Positions 53,655 through 61,872 of a DNA stretch of 64,000 bases are shown here, piece after piece (the first letter of the stretch is position 1; each line of letters starts with the position of its first letter). Both the position numbers and the translations under genes were made by a program. Origin of the DNA: an uncultured Gammaproteobacteria bacterium. Lineage in GTDB: Bacteria > Pseudomonadota > Gammaproteobacteria > Eutrophobiales > Eutrophobiaceae. Where the stretch lies: positions 1,363,501 to 1,427,500 of the forward strand of contig CALSRS010000001.1 in NCBI GenBank assembly GCA_943788815.1, written 5' to 3'. The notes under the pieces are model-generated. The model was not told where the DNA came from. It ran no database searches and saw only the letters and a list, made by a program, of their open reading frames with translations.

Positions 53655-53830
53655 TAATTTCTTCCTCAGAAAACTTAATCTTGATGAGATAAGCAGTTAA
53701 TTTACATCTTCTATTATGAACAATATAGGGATAGATTAATAACTCTCAATCCCAAGTTCTGGTGATCTGATGAGATTATTCATAGAATAAGACATACAAC
53801 CGATAAAATATCACCAATCAGGAGTTAATA

Positions 53831-55201
53831 ATGGTAATTTCCAGATTAAGTCAATATGGAATTCTTTTTCTAACAGGGTTCTATTTCACAACAGTATCCG
53901 CACAATCCAATTCAGAACAGGAAATCATAAGCATGCTGAAAAATGCACAACCCTATCATGCCGTGTCTGAAGACCGTTTTTTACAACTAGGCTGGGAGCT
54001 GCCAGATGATGGAATGACTGTTAAGGCATTGGCAGACGCCGCACCTGGCATCGCCTTTGATCCCCGAGATCTGGAAAAACTACCCGCAGAAAAATTGGGA
54101 TACTCTGTAAAGTGGCATGAACAACGTTACCAGGTGTATGGACTGGACTGGGATATCCCCGGGTTACACCTGATACCTAATGATCCACTCCCAGGCATGC
54201 CAACGTTAGTCATCATAAACGGTGGCGCATCCAACTGGTATGAATTTTATGTGGATTCACTAAACCGTCCTGGAATTGGACAGTATCTGGCACAGAAAAT
54301 ACCGGTCATGCTGGTTACCATTCCCGGAAACTTTCGCCATGGCGGATGGACTGAAAATGAACTCGATAAAAGAATTCCCGGCTACGTGCTTGACAGAGAC
54401 GTATCGCAACAGGAATTAAAAGTAAGAAATGCAAGCTACACTTTTAAGGTCATCACTGAAGGCGTCAGACAACTACTTGAAGCCACCACTACTGGCCCCA
54501 TCAGTATCATAGGCCATTCCACGGGTGGTGAGATCCAGTACATACTCAAGGACTCTTCGCTAAAAGACAGACTTGGAGACCGAATGATCGGCTGGGGCAC
54601 AGGTGGCCCGGCAGGACTGGATGCCATGCGGGGATTCCGTCGCGTCATTAAGCCTGGTGAGTATCCACATGTCTCCCAAATCAAGGCACGTCCTTCTGAA
54701 GATTACACCAGAGGGTACCTTGGACCATTAAACCCATTTTGGGACGAAACAAAAACGCGGTATGAAATGGCTGACCATTGGCAGGACCTGGAACGCCGAC
54801 GGAAAACGGATTTCAAACAACCGCTACAGGACTACGAACACTCCAGTGCAAACTACTTAACCGACTATATTGCTGGGCAAATTACAGAGACACTGGAAGA
54901 TAACGAATTTGGGGTAGATACCAATGAAGTAATCGGCGACCTGTTTACCACTATGGATTTACCGCATACCGGATATAAACGTATGATCTGGACCACCGCC
55001 CGTCAGGACACGGGGCACTGGAATACTAATATCAGTGAAGCCAGGGAATTGCTGATTGCCAACGAATTTCGCCAGAAGAATCCTGATGCGCAAATCCGAG
55101 TAATGATGTTTGATCTCCCAATGACCCATTACGGCCATATTGAAAAACCCCGACAACTGGCTGGGGGTATTCTTGCTGCATTAAAATGGTTGTACCAATA
55201 G
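53831..55201 (+). CDS. Secreted alpha/beta hydrolase, upstream of TonB receptor array
   Basis: The 456-residue protein has a signal peptide (to about residue 25, VSAQS) and the alpha/beta hydrolase fold. The oxyanion strand is LVIINGGASNW, the elbow is IIGHSTGGE (Ser230), and MTHYGHIEKP near the C-terminus supplies a candidate catalytic His. AGGAG precedes the ATG. It is divergent from the fnr gene and followed by three TonB receptors in the same direction, so it may process the ligand they import. Esterase activity is the most likely but unproven. Confidence 0.77.
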   Translation: MVISRLSQYGILFLTGFYFTTVSAQSNSEQEIISMLKNAQPYHAVSEDRFLQLGWELPDDGMTVKALADAAPGIAFDPRDLEKLPAEKLGYSVKWHEQRYQVYGLDWDIPGLHLIPNDPLPGMPTLVIINGGASNWYEFYVDSLNRPGIGQYLAQKIPVMLVTIPGNFRHGGWTENELDKRIPGYVLDRDVSQQELKVRNASYTFKVITEGVRQLLEATTTGPISIIGHSTGGEIQYILKDSSLKDRLGDRMIGWGTGGPAGLDAMRGFRRVIKPGEYPHVSQIKARPSEDYTRGYLGPLNPFWDETKTRYEMADHWQDLERRRKTDFKQPLQDYEHSSANYLTDYIAGQITETLEDNEFGVDTNEVIGDLFTTMDLPHTGYKRMIWTTARQDTGHWNTNISEARELLIANEFRQKNPDAQIRVMMFDLPMTHYGHIEKPRQLAGGILAALKWLYQ

Positions 55202-55379
55202 TCGAGGAATTTAACAACCACACTCAAACTGGATTTGACGCATATAGAAAATACCTCGTTAATTTAAATTTTAATGAAATAGAGACATTTCTCATTTAAA
55301 ACACTGCATTGGTATTCACGTATTAACTTCATCTTAAAGCGACTTATAACTATCTGTATTTTATAGTTATAATTATCAT

Positions 55380-55396
55380 TTGTTGTATTTTTACAA
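55380..55396 (+). promoter_or_regulatory. Shared operator-like motif upstream of receptor 1
   Basis: TTGTTGTATTTTTACAA, containing the dyad TTGTA-N4-TACAA, lies 94 bases before the first receptor start. The identical 17 bases occur at 58446-58462 before the second receptor. The surrounding intergenic DNA is otherwise dissimilar, which suggests a retained binding site. Confidence 0.55.
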
Positions 55397-55489
55397 TTTC
55401 ATTGTATTTGTGATATTTCTCTCCTATGCTTAGTGTTAATAATGTTGTGTAGATCATTCAATACTAAATTATGACTATAAAGGGGATTA

Positions 55490-58252
55490 ATGAACATGAA
55501 TATCTGTACACGCTTATTTACCATTCTTATTACACCTGCATTTCTTTTTCCGATAAACCTATCTGCCCAGCAGCTTGAAGAAATTATCGTAACGGCGCAG
55601 CGCCGTGAGCAATCCATTCAAGAGGTCCCAATATCTCTTGAGGCCTATACAGGAGACATGCTTAACAAAGAAGGTTTCAGAACGATTGAGGACATGTCCA
55701 ACTTCTCACCCAGCGTGGAGATCGACGTGCGTACCCAGGAGCAGGACGTCTCCATCCGTGGCATGGGGACTACCGGTAATAATCTTGGTCTTGAGGCAGC
55801 AACACCGATCTTTAATGATGGTATCCACTTCGCACGAACTTCAATGGTACAGGGCGCATTTCTGGATCTGGAGCGGGTCGAGGTACTACGCGGACCACAG
55901 CCTATCGCCTTTGGCCAGAACGCCACAGCAGGGGCTTTTAACCTGGTTACCAGAAAGCCGACCCCTGAATGGGAAGGTACTGTTACTGCAGAGGTTGGAA
56001 ACTGGGGACGCAAGAGTGTAGAAGGCGGCATAGGTGGACCCATTAATGACACCTGGGGAATTCGCCTTGCTGGTCAGCATGATCGACTCGATTCCGGTTA
56101 CATTACCGATATTATCACCGGAGACAAGTTTCCACAGGGAGAAGAATCAGCTGCAAGGATCACCCTGCAATGGAATCCTACCGATAACTTTCAAGCTACC
56201 CTGAAAGCAGAGTGGGCACAGCGCCGTAAGGGCGGTGATGGCCATGTGATTTGTCTGACAGAAACTGGCGAATTTCGGATGACAGAACGCGCTATCCTGA
56301 TTCCCGGGGCAACCATATTTGATGATGTGGCCAATGTTCAGCCCATTTCAAGAGCTTGTGAAGACGGCTTTGACCGCAGCTCCGGAATACGTGAGGGCGC
56401 GCAACCTTTCTTCAAACCCGTCCATGGGATTGATCAGGAAGATAGCAGAGGGGGGATAATAGACATCACCACCGTTGGGCAATCCATCATGGAAAATAAC
56501 GAGGCCCACGATGATGCCGATGACATGAATTATCGTCTGGGTCTGGATTATGAGTTTGATAATGGCATCACCCTGAGTTCGAATACCGGTTACATCGACC
56601 ACGAACGAACCACCCACTTTGATAATTCCAGTACCGCCATCGTCACCAACCTTCAACACCGGGGACAAAAATTTGATATGTTCAGCACGGAGTTAAGGGC
56701 ATTGGGACCACGAGGAGGACAGCTAGAATGGGAGGCTGGTGTCTTCTATCAAACAGAAGACCTGGATCTTGGCAACCTGGGTGACCCTCGTTTCCAGACC
56801 ATCACCATGCGCGCCAACATTCGCCGCCCCGCCCGTGCCCAGCATGCCTGACAGGACACCGAGTGGTTAAGTGCCTTTGCGGCTGCCACCTTCAACTTCA
56901 TGGATGATAAGGCCTCCATAGACGTCGGTGCGCGCTTTACTGACATCAGTAAACAATCCTATATCCAGGGATTTGGTGCCACCTGGATATTCGATGTTGA
57001 TCCTGATGGTATCGATACCGATGGGGCTGGCCCTGATGCAGCAGGAGACGGAGTAATTTATACAACGGATCACGACAATGGTTGCGGCCAGGGGATACAA
57101 GGGTGGAGAGACTGTTCAGACAGGTCGCGTGATAATGATGTTGTCGATGTCATCATTGATTGTGGAGATGTAACAGATCCCAGGACCCGTCAGTGTGGGT
57201 CGTATGGCGCAGGTTTCTACACTAATGTCTGGCAGACCCGTGAAATACCCGATGCCTGGGATACTTTGTCACCAGTCGACCTGGGCCCTATGCTCTGGGG
57301 AATTCGTCGAGCTAATAGTAATGACATCTATTACAGGGATTACAACGAAAACTTCTTTGACCCGCAGATTACCCTGCGCTATCGACCCACAGACAATATG
57401 TCCCTGTATGCCAAGTGGGCCAGAGCAACCAAGGGTGGTGGCGCTGACGTTTCCACCGCAGGATTACCAGATAATCAAGATGCTTTTCTCATCGAGGATG
57501 AAAAGGCAGAAAACTGGGAGATCGGAGCTAAAGGAAGTCTGATGGATGGTGCTGCTCAATACAATATCACGGCTTTTAATATCACCATCAATGATCTTCA
57601 AATTGCTACCACTACACCCGGTGATCTAGGTGGCGGCAGTGTCTCAACCAATGCTGGCAAGCAACGCACCCGAGGAATTGAATGGGACACCCGTTGGGCA
57701 GCGACAGACCGCCTGACTCTCGGCTTTGCTGGGGCAATCATGGACGGCAAGATGTTGTCCTTCGAGGGTGCTGGCTGTAACGATCTTGAGTTTGAGCAGG
57801 CAGACACTGGACCTTGTATCAGTGAAGATGAATCTGATGCACTGGTAGGAGATGACTCTCTGGAAGGAACGATTGATCGATCAGGTTCTGATGCACCTCG
57901 TACACCAAACTGGTCCTTCATAGTTGATCTAGACTACTGGTACCCATTAAGTGATAACCTTAAATATCAGTTTTCATCCAAGATGAACTACACCGATGGT
58001 TATATCGTAAATGTTGAAGACTTTAACGAGATACTGAAATACGGCACACGTATCATTGCAAACTTTAACGTTGGTGTCGGTGATATGGATGATACCTGGA
58101 GCCTGAATTTTTACCTTAGAAATGCCTTCAGTGAAGGACTTCAATATTTCCCGGAAAATGATTCAGTAGAGGCGAGGATCATCAAACCCGCCAACCTCAG
58201 TCCCAGGAACTGGGCCAGCTACGGGGTGAACCTCACTTATAACTGGCGGTAA
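55490..58252 (+). pseudogene. TonB-dependent receptor 1 of tandem array, broken by in-frame TGA
   Basis: The reading frame encodes a 920-codon receptor homologous along its whole length to the intact receptors at 58578-61460 and 61873-64000. A TGA at 56849-56851 interrupts it after residue 453. Both paralogues have Trp (TGG) there, in the shared context of Ala then Gln-Asp-Thr. The frame continues unchanged after the stop, with intact barrel strands to the terminal motif. Signal peptide (to LSAQ), TonB-box-like LEEIIVTAQRR and plug domain (VEVLRGPQ, FGQNATAGAF) are normal. It is most simply a recent nonsense mutation. A sequencing error or UGA readthrough are alternatives. AGGGG precedes the ATG. 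Confidence 0.85.
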
Positions 58253-58271
58253 TTCTCAACCAATAGTTAAA

Positions 58272-58299
58272 AAGGCCCTTTTGTAAGGGCCTTTTTTTT
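58272..58299 (+). terminator. Rho-independent terminator after receptor 1
   Basis: A nine-base stem AAGGCCCTT/AAGGGCCTT with a four-base loop is followed by eight T in a row. It lies 20 bases after the receptor stop. Confidence 0.92.
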
Positions 58300-58445
58300 G
58301 GCTTCCAATTATTCATTCAACTTTTTAAATCATTTCATTCACAGAATATTTTCGATTTATTAAAGACTGACTTTAGCTAATTTGAGACACCTCGCTATCA
58401 TATTAATTTAGTCTACTAACTATTTTTATTACATTAATTTGTATA

Positions 58446-58462
58446 TTGTTGTATTTTTACAA
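58446..58462 (+). promoter_or_regulatory. Shared operator-like motif upstream of receptor 2
   Basis: Identical to the motif at 55380-55396 (TTGTTGTATTTTTACAA with dyad TTGTA-N4-TACAA), 116 bases before the receptor 2 start. The third receptor has only a loosely similar CTGTTGTGTTTTAAC at about 61762-61776. Confidence 0.55.
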
Positions 58463-58577
58463 ATGTACTTGAGTTTTATTGCAATAATAAGATATATTCC
58501 CTTTATGCCTATATTTAGTTGTATAAGCATTTATTAAATAATTATTTAGATTCAAATCTTTTAGGGGATACAAACAA

Positions 58578-61460
58578 ATGAAGAAACCAAACATGGCCTT
58601 TAAAGGCTTATTATCCATTTTCGGTGCCCTTGTTGCGCCAGCGTTACTGTTTCCAGTAGCACTGCACGCACAAGCACTGGAAGAGGTTGTGGTCACGGCC
58701 CAGCGTCGTACACAGTCTATCCAGGAAGTGCCTATTTCACTCGAAGCCTATACTGGCGACGTGTTAAACAAAGAAGGCTTTCGTACTATGGAAGACCTCT
58801 CTAACTTCTCACCTTCCGTTGAGATCGATGTGCGTACCCAGGACCAGGACATCGCTGTCCGTGGTATGGGCACCACCGGTAACAACCTGGGTCTGGAAGG
58901 CGCTGTACCAATTTTCGTAGACGGTGTTCACTTTTCCAGAACCTCCATGATTATGGGAGCGTTTTTGGACCTGGAACGTGTTGAAGTCCTGCGTGGCCCA
59001 CAGCCTGTCGCCTTTGGCCAGAACGCCACCGCCGGTGCCTTCAGCTTGACCACTAAAAAACCTACCGCCGAGTGGGAAGGTGACCTCACTGCTGAATACG
59101 GTAACTGGGAACGCGCCAGTATTGAAGGCGGTGTCGGTGGTCCTATCTCCGATACCTGGGGTATCCGCCTGGCAGGTCAGTTCGACAAGACCGGTGGCTA
59201 TATCACCGATGTGATTACTGGTGATAAATTCCCTAATGGTAAAGAAGTGGCTGGCCGTATGACCCTGCAGTGGATGCCTACGGACAACTTTGCTGCGACG
59301 TTCAAGGCTGAATATGCCCGTCGCCGCAGTGAGGCAGAAGGTATCGCGGTGTGCCGTACCGCAGGTCTGACTGAACAAACCGAACGTGCCTATACGATCC
59401 CCGGTCAGACCGACTATCCGGTCAGGGCCATCCAGTATCCCACAGATTGTGATGAGGGTTACAAGCGCATTGGTAATAAGGCAGGTAATGTGCCTTTGGG
59501 CTCACCTGTCAATGGCGTGAACCAGGAAGACAGTAGCGGTGGTATCGTTGATATGTCCAGGGTCTCTTCCACGATTATGGAAAATAATAGTGCCCATGAC
59601 CATATGGACTCCATTAACTACCGCCTGGGACTGGATTACGAGTTTGATAACGGTATCACACTGTTTTCTAACACCGGCTATATCGACTACGAGAGGAAAA
59701 CCAACCATGACAACTCCAGTTCACCGGTTATCACCAACGTACAGTACCGTGGTGAGGTCTTTGACCTGTTTAGTCAGGAAATCCGTTTTGCCTCCCCACG
59801 CGGTGGCATGATCGAGTGGGAAGCTGGTGGTTCCTTCCAACGTGAAGATTTAGACATTGGTAACCCCGGCAATGCTGAGTTCCAAACTATCACTATACGC
59901 GCCAACACCCGTCGTCCAGCGCGTTCCCAGGATGCCTGGCAGGACACCAAATGGATGAGTGCCTTCGCCAGTGTGACCTTTAACTTCCTGGATGACAAAA
60001 TGTCACTGGACGTCGGTGCACGCTACAGTGACATCAGCAAGACCTCGCATATTCAGGGCTTTGCCCATACCTGGATCTATGATGTGGATCCGGACAGTGT
60101 CGCGGTACCCAACGGTATTGATATGGTAGGCGATGGTATCATCTGGGGTACCGACCATGAAGACGATTGTGTCGATCGTGGCGATGGGGTTGCCCGATGC
60201 ACAGATGGATATAACATCGTTGGTGGTATCGGTGTCGATCTGACTCAAGGCGGCGCCTATGTTGGTCCTGGAAGTGGTTTGCAGTCCATCATCGATTGTG
60301 GTGATGCAACCGATCCTAGAACACAGGGATCACGTAACCAGTGCGGTAGTTTTGGCGCCGGCTACTGGACCCATGCCTATAACCCTGGCAGACTCGGTAG
60401 ATCCAGTGAAGCCCATAACGCCATACTTGATGGCCGCGGTATCCGTACCGTACCAGAGGCCTGGGATACCGTATCACCGGTGGCCCTGGGACCAGCAGTT
60501 TGGGGTATTCGAGCACAAACTGGTAACAACCTGTTGTATGACCGTCCTTATGACGATAACAGTTTAGACCCGCAGGTCACCCTGCGTTACCGACCAACAG
60601 ACAATGTCTCCCTGTACGCCAAGTGGGCCCGTGCCTTCAAGGGCGGCGGTGCAGACATCTCCACAGCCTCCCTGCCTTCTGATCTGGACGCCTTCCCGCT
60701 CCTGGCTGAGAATGCAGAGAACTTCGAGATTGGTGCCAAGGGTACCCTGTTAGACGGCGCAGCGAACTTCAACATCACCGCCTTCCAGATCACCATTAGT
60801 GACCTGCAGATTGCGACCACGGTGCCTGAAGCCCTGCAAACCCAGAACAGTGTCTCCACCAATGCCGGTAAGCAACGTACCCGCGGTATCGAGTTTGATA
60901 GCCGCTGGGCGGCGACTGACCGCTTGACGCTGGGCATCGCTGGTGCCTTCATGGACGGCGAGATGGTCAGCTTCGTTGGTGCCGGGTGTACCGATATTGA
61001 GCTGGCAAATGCCGATAGCGGACCGTGTATCAGCCGAGCTGAGTCTGAAGCAATTCAGGGCAATCGTGATCTTGAAGGAACAATCGACCGTTCCGGCGCC
61101 AGGGCTCCACGTACACCGAAGTACAAGATCATTACTGACGTGGACTGGTGGTATCCGATTACGGATAACCTGAAGTACACCTTCAGCGGTCGGGTCAGTT
61201 TTATCGATGGTTACATCTACAACACGGAAGACTTTGATGAAGTCACCAAGTACGATGACCGTAAAGTTATCAACCTGAACATTGGTCTGGCCGACATGGA
61301 TGACAAATGGAATGTCACCTTATGGGGACGTAACATGTTATCAGAGGGCTTTACCTACTTCCCCGAATTCCATGCCGATGCCGAAGGTCGTGAGGACAAA
61401 GAAGTCACCTCACGTCAATGGTTCAGCTACGGCGTTCAGTTCCAGTATAACTTCAGATAA
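58578..61460 (+). CDS. TonB-dependent outer-membrane receptor 2 of tandem array
   Basis: The 960-residue receptor has a signal peptide (to about residue 34, LHAQ) and a TonB-box-like LEEVVVTAQRR. The plug domain shows IRGMG-type AVRGMGTTGNN, DLERVEVLRGPQ and FGQNATAGAFS, and a 22-strand-type barrel ends in FQYNFR. Long extracellular loops carry Cys pairs and acidic repeats (around residues 515-600). Codon choice looks more biased (CGT, GGT, ACC, AAC) than in neighbouring genes, hinting at high expression. AGGGG precedes the ATG, and it has its own terminator. It is most similar to receptor 3, including long stretches nearly identical in DNA. The ligand is unknown. The upstream secreted hydrolase and the catabolic genes suggest an organic substrate rather than a siderophore. 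Confidence 0.92.
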   Translation: MKKPNMAFKGLLSIFGALVAPALLFPVALHAQALEEVVVTAQRRTQSIQEVPISLEAYTGDVLNKEGFRTMEDLSNFSPSVEIDVRTQDQDIAVRGMGTTGNNLGLEGAVPIFVDGVHFSRTSMIMGAFLDLERVEVLRGPQPVAFGQNATAGAFSLTTKKPTAEWEGDLTAEYGNWERASIEGGVGGPISDTWGIRLAGQFDKTGGYITDVITGDKFPNGKEVAGRMTLQWMPTDNFAATFKAEYARRRSEAEGIAVCRTAGLTEQTERAYTIPGQTDYPVRAIQYPTDCDEGYKRIGNKAGNVPLGSPVNGVNQEDSSGGIVDMSRVSSTIMENNSAHDHMDSINYRLGLDYEFDNGITLFSNTGYIDYERKTNHDNSSSPVITNVQYRGEVFDLFSQEIRFASPRGGMIEWEAGGSFQREDLDIGNPGNAEFQTITIRANTRRPARSQDAWQDTKWMSAFASVTFNFLDDKMSLDVGARYSDISKTSHIQGFAHTWIYDVDPDSVAVPNGIDMVGDGIIWGTDHEDDCVDRGDGVARCTDGYNIVGGIGVDLTQGGAYVGPGSGLQSIIDCGDATDPRTQGSRNQCGSFGAGYWTHAYNPGRLGRSSEAHNAILDGRGIRTVPEAWDTVSPVALGPAVWGIRAQTGNNLLYDRPYDDNSLDPQVTLRYRPTDNVSLYAKWARAFKGGGADISTASLPSDLDAFPLLAENAENFEIGAKGTLLDGAANFNITAFQITISDLQIATTVPEALQTQNSVSTNAGKQRTRGIEFDSRWAATDRLTLGIAGAFMDGEMVSFVGAGCTDIELANADSGPCISRAESEAIQGNRDLEGTIDRSGARAPRTPKYKIITDVDWWYPITDNLKYTFSGRVSFIDGYIYNTEDFDEVTKYDDRKVINLNIGLADMDDKWNVTLWGRNMLSEGFTYFPEFHADAEGREDKEVTSRQWFSYGVQFQYNFR

Positions 61461-61872
61461 TTCAGTTACGGCAACGCGCCGAAACTAAGACTAAACTTAA
61501 AGGCCCTGGAAACAGGGCCTTTTTTTTGTCCATAAATTTTCAAACAAAAAATCCTTCTCATCTGCATTATCAGATTTTATTACTCATTAAAGTTCGATCA
61601 GGCTGATGTATATTGGCTAGATAATTTCTATACTCATATTCAACAAAGGTAAGTATGGATTTGCAACAAATCAAATGTAGAAGAATCCGTCCGAATATCA
61701 CCTTTGCCTCTCTCTCAGAGTTATTCAAGATTAAAGACAATACGTACAACAATTAAAATAACTGTTGTGTTTTAACCTAAATATACTACTATTAGCTAAC
61801 TTATTGTTTTATAAGGATTTTTTACTTATAACTCTAAGTATATTCTAATTTAAAACCTTAGGGGAAAAATTA
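61461..61872 (+). other. Intergenic region before receptor 3, 412 bases
   Basis: It contains the terminator of receptor 2 near its left end, then AT-rich DNA without a credible gene. A weak dyad ACAAC-N13-GTTGT at 61746-61768 may be the counterpart of the operator-like motifs before receptors 1 and 2. AGGGG lies just before the receptor 3 start. Confidence 0.45.
61500..61528 (+). terminator. Rho-independent terminator after receptor 2
   Basis: A nine-base stem AAGGCCCTG/CAGGGCCTT closed by a GAAA tetraloop is followed by eight or more T. It lies about 40 bases after the receptor stop. Confidence 0.93.

Larger units (their letters stand above)
58253..58577 (+). other. Intergenic region before receptor 2, 325 bases
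   Basis: It holds the terminator of receptor 1 at its left end, then very AT-rich DNA with the 17-base motif at 58446-58462 and an AGGGG ribosome binding site at the right end. I see no gene. A short minus-strand frame here has no support. Confidence 0.5.

Noticed and set aside
56849-56851. Selenocysteine or other recoding at the TGA of receptor 1
   Set aside because: The paralogues have Trp, not Cys, at this place, and no stable stem-loop of the bacterial SECIS type is evident just downstream. A point mutation is simpler.
61570-61752. Minus-strand frame of 60 codons between receptors 2 and 3
   Set aside because: No start signals and no similarity; intergenic AT-rich DNA.
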